Shown here: piece after piece, positions 1 to 8,667 of the stretch | How the letters are laid out: every line of letters starts with the position of its first letter | How positions within the stretch are numbered: position 1 is the first letter of the stretch | NCBI GenBank assembly: GCA_934573855.1 | Contig: CAKTMF010000007.1 | Coordinates: 83,613 to 147,612 of the forward strand | Length of the DNA stretch: 64,000 bases | Source of the DNA: an uncultured Oscillospiraceae bacterium | GTDB lineage: Bacteria; Bacillota; Clostridia; Oscillospirales; Oscillospiraceae | Direction: 5' to 3' | The notes under the pieces: generated by a model | Databases searched by the model: none | What the model was told of the DNA's origin: nothing | What the model saw: the letters and a program-made list of their open reading frames with translations, nothing else | Program-made: the position numbers and the translations under genes

Positions 1-59
1 AGCGGGAGGACATGAAAAACGCGCTGGAGGCTATCTACGGAGGTGTTACCGATGAGTGA
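1..59 (+). CDS. Phage gene, 3' end only
   Basis: Only the last 18 codons of a gene that starts left of the window are visible, in reading frame 3, ending in TGA at 57-59. The tail is hydrophilic and cannot be assigned. It overlaps the start of the next small gene by eight bases, the tight packing typical of phage late operons. The phage assignment rests on the lysis genes that follow. Confidence 0.5.
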   Translation, partial: REDMKNALEAIYGGVTDE

Positions 60-213
60 GCTTGAAAGAGCCATTGAGTTCAACCGTGAGACAAAGGCGG
101 CGCTGCTGACGGTGCTTGCGGCGCTCAACGCGGGGCAGCAGAAGAAGCTCCTCCGCGACGAGAAGGCCGCCGCGCTCTTTGAAAGGTATGGGATAAGCAA
201 TGCCGAGGGGTAA
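52..213 (+). CDS. Small phage protein, 53 aa
   Basis: A 53-residue, mostly helical, charged protein (starts MSELERAIEF, ends GISNAEG). Its ATG overlaps the end of the preceding gene and its stop at 211-213 overlaps the start of the endolysin gene by 14 bases, so it sits in a translationally coupled series. An SD-like GGAGG lies at 39-43. I do not recognise a family. Small helical proteins of this size commonly sit between tail genes and the lysis cassette of tailed phages, but no function can be assigned. Confidence 0.6.
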   Translation: MSELERAIEFNRETKAALLTVLAALNAGQQKKLLRDEKAAALFERYGISNAEG

Positions 214-1030
214 AAAGGGCGTCGATCTCTCCAACTGGCAGGCGGCCCTCGGCTCCGCCGCGCCGCTCACGGACGCGGGTGCGGAGTTCGCCATACTCAA
301 GCTCTCGGAGGGGAGAGGCTTTGCGGACGGGAGCTTTTCGCGCTTTTACGACATGTGCCGCGAGGCCGGGATAGCCGTCGGGGCATATGTCTACTCCCAC
401 TCCGCGGACGCGGACGGCGGCAGGGCCGAGGCCGAATACGCCCTGCGTCTCCTTGACGGCAGGGAGCTTGAGCTGCCGCTGTATCTCGACATCGAGGGGG
501 ACATACTCCCGCGCGGCGGCGCGGCGCTGACGGCCTCGGCAAGGGCGTTCGGAGAGCGCGTCTCGGCCGCCGGGTACAGGCCGGGCGTGTACGCCTCGCT
601 CTATCCTCTGCGAGAGCTGCTCGGCACGGAGGAGCTTAAAAACGAGGGCTTTTCCGTCTGGTGCGCCGCCTATAACGACAGCGGCCCCGGCATTGACTGC
701 GACATATGGCAGCACTCATGCTCGGGGCGCGTTCCGGGATACTCCGGCGACGTGGATATGGACATTATGATAAACGACGTGATCTCGCGCCCGCCGCGCA
801 CGGAACCGGCGGAGAAAAGGCGCTTTGCCGCCGACATGTCCACGCTCTGCCGCGGCTTTTACGGCACGCAGGTCGAGGCGCTGCAGCTTCTTCTGGGAGT
901 CGAGCCGGGCGGAGTGTTCGACGCCGCCACGGAGGAGGCGGTGCGGAGCTTTCAGCGGCTCTGCGGCATCGCGGCCGACGGTATCGCCGGACCGCAGACA
1001 TATTCAAAACTGAAGGAGACGTTAAGATGA
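200..1030 (+). CDS. Phage endolysin: GH25 muramidase with peptidoglycan-binding domain
   Basis: This 276-aa protein should cleave the beta-1,4 bond between N-acetylmuramic acid and N-acetylglucosamine during host lysis. Residues about 5-195 are a GH25 domain: it opens with GVDLSNWQ and carries the acidic YLDIEGD motif holding the catalytic Asp/Glu. Residues about 210-275 form a peptidoglycan_binding_1 three-helix domain (FYGTQVEALQ ... DGIAGPQTYSKL). There is no signal peptide, so export should depend on the holin encoded next. The start overlaps the previous stop; the stop overlaps the holin ATG as ATGA, indicating coupling. The family call is secure; the exact cut site is inferred from the family. 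Confidence 0.93.
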   Translation: MPRGKKGVDLSNWQAALGSAAPLTDAGAEFAILKLSEGRGFADGSFSRFYDMCREAGIAVGAYVYSHSADADGGRAEAEYALRLLDGRELELPLYLDIEGDILPRGGAALTASARAFGERVSAAGYRPGVYASLYPLRELLGTEELKNEGFSVWCAAYNDSGPGIDCDIWQHSCSGRVPGYSGDVDMDIMINDVISRPPRTEPAEKRRFAADMSTLCRGFYGTQVEALQLLLGVEPGGVFDAATEEAVRSFQRLCGIAADGIAGPQTYSKLKETLR

Positions 1031-1230
1031 TACTTCCCGATAAAATCTACGACATACTCAAGTGGCTGGATCTCGTGATAATCCCCGCAGCCGCGACGTT
1101 CTACAGAGCGGCGGGCGCGGTGTGGGGCTGGCCTCTCGGCGACGAGATCGCCGCCACCGCCGCCGCGGTCTGTACGCTTCTGGGCGCGGTGATCGGCGTG
1201 TCCACCGCGGAGTTCAACAAAGAGAGATAA
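1027..1230 (+). CDS. Phage holin, Dp-1 type
   Basis: A 67-aa membrane protein that should form the lesion letting the endolysin out. It begins MILPDKIYDILKWLDLV and has two hydrophobic segments (about residues 13-30 and 42-60) around a short loop, ending in a charged tail (STAEFNKER). Size, the IYDILKW start and the position directly after a lysozyme match the Dp-1-like holin family (Phage_holin_Dp1). ATG at 1027 overlaps the endolysin stop by four bases; it lies inside a longer frame whose upstream part is an out-of-frame shadow of the lysozyme. Confidence 0.85.
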   Translation: MILPDKIYDILKWLDLVIIPAAATFYRAAGAVWGWPLGDEIAATAAAVCTLLGAVIGVSTAEFNKER

Positions 1231-1232
1231 CG

Positions 1233-1520
1233 ATGTACATAGATTTTCAGACCATAATCACCGCCGCGGCGGTGCTGGCCGCGATATTTGCCATTTTCGG
1301 CTATATCGTCAAGGCGGAGAAGTGGTATCTCCGTCAGAACAGGCAGAACGCGGAGATCGCGCAGCTCAAGCGGGAGTCGAACATCATGTGCGAGTGCATG
1401 TATGCGTGTCTCGACGGACTGAGTCAGCTCGGCGCGAACCACACCGTACCCGCCGCGAAGGAAAAGATGGACGAATACCTCCGTGACGCGGCGCACCGCG
1501 TGGACGGTGAAGCGATATGA
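1233..1520 (+). CDS. Small phage membrane protein with coiled coil
   Basis: A 95-aa protein with one N-terminal membrane span (about residues 8-27) followed by a basic and then helical hydrophilic region (KAEKWYLRQNRQNAEIAQLK). It starts two bases after the holin stop and so belongs to the lysis operon. Proteins of this plan often accompany holins in clostridial prophages, where a spanin-like or holin-modulating role has been suggested, but there is no diagnostic motif. The two Cys in CECMYAC are notable in so small a protein. Function unknown. Confidence 0.72.
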   Translation: MYIDFQTIITAAAVLAAIFAIFGYIVKAEKWYLRQNRQNAEIAQLKRESNIMCECMYACLDGLSQLGANHTVPAAKEKMDEYLRDAAHRVDGEAI

Positions 1521-1575
1521 ACCGCCCGGGAGCCGGCGCGCCGTCTCCCGGAGCAAACTGCAAGGAGTATGAACT

Positions 1576-2658
1576 ATGGGTTATGATCCGAAGAAGGACC
1601 GCGCCGACGAAGCCGTCCGCGACAAGACGCTCCCACCCCAGCCCGGCGGGAACGAGACGCCGGCCGAGGATAAAAAGGACAAAACTCCGCCAAAGACCGA
1701 AACGCCCGAGGAGGCGCTCAGGCGCAGCTGGAGCAAAGCGGCGGAGAGTACGAAGCGCATTGCCGGCGACGCGGAGCTGCCGGAGGCGAAGCTGCCGCGC
1801 ATAGGCCATGTGGACGAGGAGACGCAGCGCCGCATGCTCGAGCAGATAAACGCCGCGGCGGGCGAGCAGGCGGAGAAGAGAATAGACTATGCCACCGGTC
1901 AGGCCGTGAGCGAGCTTGAGCGCGCCGAGGAGGACGCGGCGGCAAAATTTCAGACGCAGAGGAACAGGATAAGCGCCGAGGAGCTGAGAGCGCTCGACGA
2001 CCAGGCGCTGTACGCCGAGGTGAGGGGCGACCGCGGCGGCATCGGTCAGGCGCAGTACGGCGCGGTGAGGAATACCGCCGCCGTCAACCGCATGGCGGTG
2101 GACAGGGAGCAGACGAAGCTCTCCACCGACACCGCGCGCCAGATAGCCGATCTCCGGGCAAAGGGCGAGTTTGAAAAGGCGGACAAGCTGCTTGAGCTCA
2201 CGCAGAGCCACCTCTCGGAGCTTATGACGCTCAAGCGTTGGGCGGAGGAGACGAACATGAGCGCGGACGAGTTCAACGCGAAGCTCGCCCAGTGGGAGGC
2301 GGACTTCGTTCTCGCGGCAAAAAAGTACCGCACCGACACGGAGCTTGCCGCCGGAAAGCTCACCGGCGCGCTCTCGGACGGCACTCTCACGCTCGAGGGA
2401 CTGGAGGCCCACCGCGAGCAGCTCGTCAAGGCGGGAGAGGCGATGATGGCGGCGGGACTCGTTCCCACCGAGGCACAGCTCGAGGCCATGGGCTGGACAA
2501 AGGAGCAGTATCTCGAATGGACCGAGAGCCGCGGAAACGCCGCCGCTGCCGAAGAGACCGCGCGCCGGACGGGGCCGATATACATCCGGGACGCTCAGGG
2601 CAAGCTTGTGAGAGTCACAAAGCGCGAGTACCGGGAATACCTCGCCTCGCGCCGGTAA
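1576..2658 (+). CDS. Phage-associated coiled-coil protein, 360 aa
   Basis: A hydrophilic protein with no signal peptide or membrane span. Residues 1-55 are disordered and rich in Pro, Lys and Glu; residues about 75-240 are Ala/Glu/Arg-rich and strongly predicted as coiled coil; residues 240-360 are helical and end in a basic tail (VTKREYREYLASRR). ATG follows AAGGAG at 1561-1566. It is the last gene before a terminator, in line with the lysis genes. Scaffold-like or injected virion proteins have this composition, but nothing in the sequence proves either. It could equally be a cargo gene at the prophage end. Confidence 0.65.
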   Translation: MGYDPKKDRADEAVRDKTLPPQPGGNETPAEDKKDKTPPKTETPEEALRRSWSKAAESTKRIAGDAELPEAKLPRIGHVDEETQRRMLEQINAAAGEQAEKRIDYATGQAVSELERAEEDAAAKFQTQRNRISAEELRALDDQALYAEVRGDRGGIGQAQYGAVRNTAAVNRMAVDREQTKLSTDTARQIADLRAKGEFEKADKLLELTQSHLSELMTLKRWAEETNMSADEFNAKLAQWEADFVLAAKKYRTDTELAAGKLTGALSDGTLTLEGLEAHREQLVKAGEAMMAAGLVPTEAQLEAMGWTKEQYLEWTESRGNAAAAEETARRTGPIYIRDAQGKLVRVTKREYREYLASRR

Positions 2659-2680
2659 GGGAAAAGGTAAAACGACGCAA

Positions 2681-2711
2681 AAAAGGCACAGCCGTGAGGC
2701 TGTGCCTTTTG
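2681..2711 (+). terminator. Rho-independent terminator closing the prophage operon
   Basis: A 12-bp perfect stem (AAAGGCACAGCC and its complement) with a GTGA loop followed by TTTT. Because the stem is flanked by A on the left and T on the right it could also serve the convergent gene that ends at 2728. Confidence 0.85.
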
Positions 2712-2727
2712 ATGTGCCGATAAAGGA

Positions 2728-3876
2728 TCACTCTGCGGGGACGTAGGTGGTCTGAGTCTTGAAGCCTGCGACGGACGCGGGGTTCTCCGCGAGGGAGACA
2801 TGGGTGAAGTCCATACCGGCTGCGGCGAGCGCGGCGTCGAGCTGCTGGTAGCGGCCAGCGGAGTAGTACTCCTCAAGAGCCTTTACGTTGGCCTCGTCCT
2901 TGAGCCACTCTGCCTTGTAGGCGATGAGCAGATCGAAGAACTCGTCGCGGATACCGAGATCGTAGCCGTACTTATCGTCGCCTTCCTGAACGGTGCCGTA
3001 CTTGACAGCGTTCATGTAGACGGGGGCCATCAGGATAACGAAGGGGCAGGTGATGACGATACGGGTGGGGATGATCTCATATGCGACCATGCTGCCGGAA
3101 GCGAGGGTGTTGGTGATGTAGGCGAGCTTTGCCTCGCGGACTGCGGCCTCGTCGCTCCAGTCGGTGATGGCCTTGGTGTAGCCGGCCCAGAAGGAGGCGC
3201 CGGTGACATAGTAGCGGTCGAACAGATTCAGAACGGCGTTCTGGCCTTCCTCAGTCTCAAGGTCGGCGGAGGTGTAGATCTTTACCTGACCGTAGTAGGA
3301 CAGACCGTAGGAGCTGTAGTAGTTATAGCCCATCTCCTCCTCGGGGACGGAGATCTGGCGGGACCATGCGACGCAGACGTTGGGGTTCTCGGCGAACTCT
3401 ATGGTCTTGGAGGTGCCGGCCTCGGAAATGCCCAGCAGGTGCAGACTGTCGATGTCAAGGACCAGCTCGAGGTTGGTGTTGTTGGGGACGTTGTTGTAGG
3501 AGGTGGCCAGCTGCATCATGTTGCGGTAGTTGTAGCCGGAATCATCCTGAGCCTGCGCGGGGTCGGCATTGGTCACGCCGCCCTTGAGCCACTCGCGGAC
3601 TGCGGCCTTCTGGAGATCCTCGCTCCAGTCGATGCAGCCGAAGTTGATGCCGCCGACGCCGGAGACGGTGGCTGCGGTGGCAAGCTCGGGGGAGAGCTTC
3701 AGGTAGCCGTTCTCCTCGGGATCGAGGACATAGCCGTGTTCCTCGGCCCAGGCGGCGTACTCTTCGTCGGTAGGCTCCTTAACGGTCTCCTCCGCAGAGG
3801 CTGCGGGGGCTGCGCCGCAGGCGCACAGAGCGAAGAGCATGACAAAAGTCAGAAGCAGTGCAATATACTTTTTCAT
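2728..3876 (-). CDS. Secreted lipoprotein with PNPOx-like flavin-binding fold
   Basis: A 382-aa predicted lipoprotein: signal peptide 1-18 ending in LCAC, with lipid attachment at that Cys, then a short acidic linker. Residues about 130-235 resemble the FMN-binding split barrel of the pyridoxamine 5'-phosphate oxidase family (the strand around LVLDIDSLHLLGISEAGTSK, then FAENPNVCVAW, then YYGQVKIYTSADL). The remainder is helical. It sits outside the cell next to an ApbE and an FMN-binding protein, which suggests a flavin redox role. ATG at 3876 was chosen because it starts the signal peptide and follows AAAGGA; an upstream extension of 24 codons lacks one. The fold call is by eye and moderate. 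Confidence 0.6.
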   Translation of the reverse strand: MKKYIALLLTFVMLFALCACGAAPAASAEETVKEPTDEEYAAWAEEHGYVLDPEENGYLKLSPELATAATVSGVGGINFGCIDWSEDLQKAAVREWLKGGVTNADPAQAQDDSGYNYRNMMQLATSYNNVPNNTNLELVLDIDSLHLLGISEAGTSKTIEFAENPNVCVAWSRQISVPEEEMGYNYYSSYGLSYYGQVKIYTSADLETEEGQNAVLNLFDRYYVTGASFWAGYTKAITDWSDEAAVREAKLAYITNTLASGSMVAYEIIPTRIVITCPFVILMAPVYMNAVKYGTVQEGDDKYGYDLGIRDEFFDLLIAYKAEWLKDEANVKALEEYYSAGRYQQLDAALAAAGMDFTHVSLAENPASVAGFKTQTTYVPAE

Positions 3877-3930
3877 CTCGTTTTTCCTTTCTAAAAACCA
3901 CCCCGTATGCCGGGATGTCATTTCAACTGG

Positions 3931-3958
3931 ATTATAGCACAGACCCAAAATATGTCAA
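3931..3958 (-). promoter_or_regulatory. SigA-type promoter of the PNPOx-like lipoprotein
   Basis: On the minus strand TTGACA and TATAAT are separated by 16 bp, with an extended -10 TGC. The match is near-consensus and implies strong independent expression of the lipoprotein. Confidence 0.75.
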
Positions 3959-3985
3959 TATGACAATAAATTAACCTTGTTTGGA

Positions 3986-5035
3986 TTATTTCAGATCGAA
4001 GCCCTCGGAGAACAGCTCCTCACCGTCCGGCAGCACCCACATGGCCTCCACGCCGTCAAGGCCCGCGGCGAACTCGCGCCCCTCGTCGATGTCCATATTG
4101 AAAAGGCAGGTGGAGAGCGCGTCGGCAAGGCCTGAATCCTCCGTTATGACCGTGACGGAGAGATAGCGGTCCTCCGGCATGAGCGTATCCGGGTCGATGA
4201 TGTGGTGGTAGCGCCGGCCCTCATAGGCGAAAAAGCGCTGATACGAGCCGCTCGTGACGATGGAGCCGCCGGGGACGGAGACGGTGCCGAGACTCTCGCC
4301 GTAGCCGCTGAGACCCGGGTTCGTCACCGCCACGGTCCAGCTGCCGCCGCCCGGCTTTGTGCCGCAGCAGCGGACGTTGCCGCCGGCGTTGATGACGAAA
4401 TGCCCATAGCCGTCCTCCATGAGGCGCTGAGCGACGCGCTCCGTGGCGTAGCCCTTGGCGAGCGCGCCCACGTCAAGGCTCATCTCCCCGTCAGCGAGGA
4501 ATATCGTTCCCGCCTCGCGGTCAATGACGACATCCTCGATGGAGCAGTGCTTTGCCGCCTCGCGCAGCTCCTCTGTATCGGGGAGATACGCCTGATCCTC
4601 CGGCACGGCATTATTGTATTCCCGCGCGGTGTGCCATATGCGAAGGACGCTGCCCATCGCGACGTTCACGCGGCCGCGGGTGAGGCGGTACATCTCGAGA
4701 CTGAAATCAAGAAGCCCGATAAGCTCCTCGCCGACCTCCACGGGGGCCTTTCCCGCGCTCTCGTTCACGGTGCGCAGGTTGTTCATCCCGGGATAGGTAT
4801 AGTAGATGTCGTACAGCCGGTGATAGCGCACGAAATCCTCCCGCGCCGTCTCCATAAGGCGGTCGAAATCCTCCTGCGACTCGCAGTAGGCGGTGACGGT
4901 TATTATCGTGTCGAAGGCCTCGAACACATAGCCTGTGAATTTCTGAAGCTCCGTGCCGCCGGACGCGGACGAGCCGCAGCCCGTGAGGGCTGCGGCTATG
5001 GTGAGGATCAGAAGCAATGATACGGCTCTGCGCAT
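3986..5035 (-). CDS. apbE: FAD:protein FMN transferase (ApbE), lipoprotein
   Basis: A 349-aa enzyme that moves FMN from FAD onto a Thr/Ser of a target protein. The N-terminus is a lipoprotein signal (LTGC at about residue 20), so it acts on the outer face of the membrane. Family hallmarks are present: MSLDVGALAKGYATERV (Mg/FAD site), INAGGNV, a TSGSYQRFF segment and the HHIIDPDTLMP motif. ATG at 5035 follows the FMN-binding gene's TGA by a single base, so the two are translationally coupled and the upstream product is the likely acceptor. The longer frame to 5149 is a shadow of that neighbour. Confidence 0.95.
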   Translation of the reverse strand: MRRAVSLLLILTIAAALTGCGSSASGGTELQKFTGYVFEAFDTIITVTAYCESQEDFDRLMETAREDFVRYHRLYDIYYTYPGMNNLRTVNESAGKAPVEVGEELIGLLDFSLEMYRLTRGRVNVAMGSVLRIWHTAREYNNAVPEDQAYLPDTEELREAAKHCSIEDVVIDREAGTIFLADGEMSLDVGALAKGYATERVAQRLMEDGYGHFVINAGGNVRCCGTKPGGGSWTVAVTNPGLSGYGESLGTVSVPGGSIVTSGSYQRFFAYEGRRYHHIIDPDTLMPEDRYLSVTVITEDSGLADALSTCLFNMDIDEGREFAAGLDGVEAMWVLPDGEELFSEGFDLK

Positions 5036-5036
5036 A

Positions 5037-5987
5037 TCAGGCCGCGCCGAGCATACGGAACTGCTCCACGGCGCCCATGAGCATTTTCCCGATGGCAAGG
5101 TTGGTGTCGTCGAACTTGTCAAAGACGTAGGAGCCGCTGCCGCCGTCAAAGTAGCCGTAGGAGGAGTAGCCCTCGTAGAAGAAGAGGTAGGCGTCGCTGA
5201 GATACTGGTCGCCGCGGCCGAGAGGCTCGCTGTGGGAGAGCGCGGAGATATCCTGCACCACGCCGCCGTTGTCGATATAGATCATCAGGCGGATGGGGCC
5301 GCCCGCGCCGTTCGCCTCGGCGAGCATGACGCAGCCCTCGCCGGAGGTGTATACCTCAAGGATGGTATCGGCCTTCTCCGCCGTGTCCGCGGCGGCGTAG
5401 CCCTCGCCCAGATGGGCGCTGAGGAACCCGGCCATGACCTCCTCCTCACCGAGGGGAGCGTCGTAGGCCTCGCCGTTTATCACTCCGTACTGCAGAAACG
5501 CCTTGTCCACGCACTCGCGGATAGCCTGGGAGGTGTAGGTCGCGCCGGTGTAGGCCGCCACGCCCTCGCTGTCGGACAGGCCGAGATAGCCGCTCAGATA
5601 GGACTCCTGAAGAGCCTTGCCGCCGTACTCGGGAGCCTCGATGGAGTCGGTCACGACTATGCCGGTGACGGCGCCGCCGGCGTCAAGCCCGACGGAGAGC
5701 GTGATGGGACCCTCCGCACCCTGCGCGGTGGCGGTGACGATATAGCCGCCGTCGGAAACGGCGAGGACCTGGCTCACGCCGTCGACGAGAGTCACGTCCT
5801 CCATGGCGCTCGTCTCCCTGCCGCCGGTGACGGCCGCCATGGCCTCGTCCCGGAGCGCCTCGACGCGCTGCGCGATGGTCGGGGTGAAGGCCGAGAACGC
5901 GGCGCTGAATACGAAGTAAAAAACAAAGAATACAAGAAGGACCAGCAGGGATCCCCTTACATAAAAGTTCTTGAGAACTTTTTTCAT
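5037..5987 (-). CDS. Membrane-anchored FMN-binding (flavinylated) protein
   Basis: A 316-aa protein anchored by one N-terminal span (about residues 12-33). Residues about 80-165 form an FMN_bind domain (RnfG/NqrC type) with the flavinylation motif AAYTGATYTSQAI; the Thr of TGAT is the expected covalent FMN site. Residues about 205-300 look like a second, decayed copy without the S/TGAT motif. It should be an extracytoplasmic one-electron carrier loaded by the ApbE encoded immediately downstream. AAGGAG lies seven bases before the ATG. No Rnf or Nqr complex genes are next to it, so its electron partners are unknown. Confidence 0.88.
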   Translation of the reverse strand: MKKVLKNFYVRGSLLVLLVFFVFYFVFSAAFSAFTPTIAQRVEALRDEAMAAVTGGRETSAMEDVTLVDGVSQVLAVSDGGYIVTATAQGAEGPITLSVGLDAGGAVTGIVVTDSIEAPEYGGKALQESYLSGYLGLSDSEGVAAYTGATYTSQAIRECVDKAFLQYGVINGEAYDAPLGEEEVMAGFLSAHLGEGYAAADTAEKADTILEVYTSGEGCVMLAEANGAGGPIRLMIYIDNGGVVQDISALSHSEPLGRGDQYLSDAYLFFYEGYSSYGYFDGGSGSYVFDKFDDTNLAIGKMLMGAVEQFRMLGAA

Positions 5988-6036
5988 GACTGAACTCCTT
6001 CGGTAGAAAATACCATTTTTTTCAAATTACAAGCGC

Positions 6037-6065
6037 AGTATAACATCATGCCGCCAAAAATTCAA
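6037..6065 (-). promoter_or_regulatory. Promoter of the FMN-binding/apbE operon
   Basis: Minus-strand TTGAAT, 17-bp spacer, TATACT. It lies about 50 bp upstream of the start codon at 5987. Confidence 0.6.
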
Positions 6066-6132
6066 GACGCATTAAATGCCGCGCGGCGCATAAAGACCGT
6101 GTTAATAATCTGAGAATAAACAGGCGTGAAGC

Positions 6133-6161
6133 TTGATAATATTAGGAAAGTGTGCTATTCT
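6133..6161 (+). promoter_or_regulatory. Promoter of the MMPL transporter operon
   Basis: TTGATA, 17-bp spacer, TATTCT, with an extended -10 TGC. Back-to-back with the promoter at 6037-6065, so the intergenic region is a divergent control region. Confidence 0.65.
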
Positions 6162-6207
6162 AATAAATTGTAGAATTATGCTTTTTTGCCGGTGGAAAGG
6201 TGATATG

Positions 6208-8667
6208 ATGGCGGAAAAAAGGAACCAGAACTTCATGATCAAGGTGGCGACGCTGATCGTCGACAAGAGGAACATCATCTTCATACTCTTCATAGCCATG
6301 GCGGTTTTTTCTGCGTTTTCACGCAACTGGGTCGTGGTCGACGACGACATCACGAACTATCTCCCGGAGAATACCGAGACCCGGCACGGACTCGAGCTGA
6401 TGGAACGGGAGTTCACGACCTACGGCACCGCTGACATCATGGTCGAGAATATCACATACGACCGCGCGGAGGAGCTGAAAACACGGCTGGAGTTCGTCTC
6501 CGGCGTGAAATCCGTGGAATTTGACAGCGACAGCGCGCATTACAAGGGCGCGGCGGCGCTCTTCAAGATAACCTTCGACGGCGAGGAGAACGACGACGTC
6601 AGCGTTCAGGCGCTCGACGACGTGAAGGACCAGCTTGCCGGGTACGACTTTTACGTCTCCACGCAGGTCGGCAACCCTCTCAAGCAGATAATCAACGGGG
6701 AAATGCTCATCGTCGACGGTATCGCCGTCGTGATAGTCGTCTCCGTGCTGCTCCTCACCTCGCGCACCTACGGCGAGATCCCGGTGCTGCTGCTGACCTT
6801 CGGGGGCGCGGCGCTGCTGAATATGGGTACGAACTTCCTCATGGGGAAGATATCCTACGTCACTGACTCCATCGCCATCGTCCTGCAGCTTGCCCTCGCG
6901 ATAGACTACGCTATAATCCTGTGTCACCGCTATCAGGAGGAACACCAGACTCTCCCGCCCAGGGAGGCCGCCATCACCGCGCTGAGCAAGGCCATACCGG
7001 AGATATCCGGCAGCAGCCTTACCACCGTGGGCGGTCTGCTGGCGCTGTGCTTCATGGAGTTCAAGCTGGGCTATGATATAGGCTCGGTGCTTATCAAGGC
7101 GATAATACTTTCTCTCTGCTCTGTGTTCCTGCTCATGCCGGGGCTGCTGGTGGCCTTTTCCGGACTGATCGACCGCACCCCGCACAGGAGCCTCGTGCCG
7201 AAGATATCCTTCCTCGGCCGCGCGGCCTATGCCACGCGCTATGTGGTGCCTCCGATTTTCGTTATCGTGATCGCGGCGGCGGCCGTCCTCTCCGGGCGCG
7301 TCAATTACGTTTACGACCAGTATTCCGTGGACTCCATCCGGCATAACGCGACCCAGCTGGGCGAGCGCCATATCAAGGAGACCTTCGGCAAGTACAACCG
7401 CATAGCCATCATCGTCCCCGCCGGGGATTACGAGAGCGAGGCGAAGCTCGTTCAGGACATAGAGGAGCTGCCCAAGACCGTCAAGGTGACGGCGCTCGCA
7501 AACGTCGAGGCGACCGGCGGCTACTATCTCACCCAGGCGGTGACGCCCCGGCAGTTTTCCGAGATAGCCGACATCGACTACGAGGCGGCGGAGGTGCTGT
7601 TCTCCGGCTATGCCATGCAGGAGGGGCAGTACGGGCAGATAGCCACGAATCTCGGCAACTACCGTGTGCCGCTGCTCGATCTCTTTACATATCTCAATGA
7701 AAAGCGCGATGAGGTCTCCATCTCTATCCCCAAGGAAACGGAGGATAAGCTGGACGATCTCGAGGAGCAGCTCGACGATGCGAAAAAGCAGCTCAGGAGC
7801 GATGAATGGAGCCGTATCGTCGTGGATATGGATCTCCCCGTCGAGGGGGACGAGAGCTACCGATATCTCAACATACTCCACGGCTTTGTGGCGAAATACT
7901 ACGACGAGGGCTATGTCGTTGGCGACACCACGAGCTGCAGCGACCTTCAGGCGTCCTTCGCCGGGGACAACAAGCTCATAAGCCTGCTGTCCATCGCGTT
8001 CGTGCTGCTGGTGCTGTTCTTCACGTTCAAGTCGGCGGGTCTGCCCGTGCTGCTCATCATGGTCATTCAGGGCAGTATCTGGTGCAACTTCTCCGTGCCG
8101 TATATAAAGGGCAGCAATCTGTTCTTCCTTACTTATCTGATAATAAGCTCCATCCAGATGGGTGCGAACATCGACTACGCCATCGTCATCTCCAACCGCT
8201 ATATGGAGCTCAAGGAGGAAATGCCGCTCAGGGAGGCAATGGTGGAGACGCTCAATCTCGCCTTCCCCACCATCATCACCTCCGGCACCATGCTGGCCTC
8301 CGCCGGCGTGGTCATCGGCCTTGTCGCCTCCAACGAGACGATATGCGCCATCGGCGTATACCTCGGCACCGGCACGCTCATCTCGATATTCCTCGTCATG
8401 TGCGTCCTGCCGCAGGTGCTGCTGCTGGGCGACTCCGTCCTGCAGAAAACAAAGGTCAGCTTCCGCGGCCTTCAGGTGACGCCGCGCCTCGGTCTCGTCC
8501 GCGTGAACGGACACGTCCGCGGCAGGATAGACGGCTTTGTGGACGCGGAAATGCACGGCTTCGTCCGCGGCAGCGTGAACGCTCTCGTGAGCATGGGCGG
8601 CGAGGTCGAGGAAATGCCGGATATGCGTCCGGCCGGTTCCGAAAGGGAGGAAAAGGATGAAAACTAA
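6208..8667 (+). CDS. MMPL/RND-superfamily transporter
   Basis: A ~819-aa membrane protein with the RND-like two-fold plan: TM1 (about residues 18-37), a large external loop, a five-helix bundle around VDGIAVVIVV to LLMPGLLV, TM7 near residue 345, a second external loop, then another bundle (LISLLSIAFVLLVLFF onward). Both bundles carry the proton-relay-type Asp signatures (LALAIDYAIILCHRY and GANIDYAIVISNRY). The second loop contains a coiled coil (about residues 510-545). ATG at 6208 was preferred over 6205 because AAAGG lies seven rather than four bases upstream. Substrate unknown; such proteins export lipids or hydrophobic compounds. Its last codons overlap the next gene, so the two are probably used together. 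Confidence 0.88.
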   Translation: MAEKRNQNFMIKVATLIVDKRNIIFILFIAMAVFSAFSRNWVVVDDDITNYLPENTETRHGLELMEREFTTYGTADIMVENITYDRAEELKTRLEFVSGVKSVEFDSDSAHYKGAAALFKITFDGEENDDVSVQALDDVKDQLAGYDFYVSTQVGNPLKQIINGEMLIVDGIAVVIVVSVLLLTSRTYGEIPVLLLTFGGAALLNMGTNFLMGKISYVTDSIAIVLQLALAIDYAIILCHRYQEEHQTLPPREAAITALSKAIPEISGSSLTTVGGLLALCFMEFKLGYDIGSVLIKAIILSLCSVFLLMPGLLVAFSGLIDRTPHRSLVPKISFLGRAAYATRYVVPPIFVIVIAAAAVLSGRVNYVYDQYSVDSIRHNATQLGERHIKETFGKYNRIAIIVPAGDYESEAKLVQDIEELPKTVKVTALANVEATGGYYLTQAVTPRQFSEIADIDYEAAEVLFSGYAMQEGQYGQIATNLGNYRVPLLDLFTYLNEKRDEVSISIPKETEDKLDDLEEQLDDAKKQLRSDEWSRIVVDMDLPVEGDESYRYLNILHGFVAKYYDEGYVVGDTTSCSDLQASFAGDNKLISLLSIAFVLLVLFFTFKSAGLPVLLIMVIQGSIWCNFSVPYIKGSNLFFLTYLIISSIQMGANIDYAIVISNRYMELKEEMPLREAMVETLNLAFPTIITSGTMLASAGVVIGLVASNETICAIGVYLGTGTLISIFLVMCVLPQVLLLGDSVLQKTKVSFRGLQVTPRLGLVRVNGHVRGRIDGFVDAEMHGFVRGSVNALVSMGGEVEEMPDMRPAGSEREEKDEN

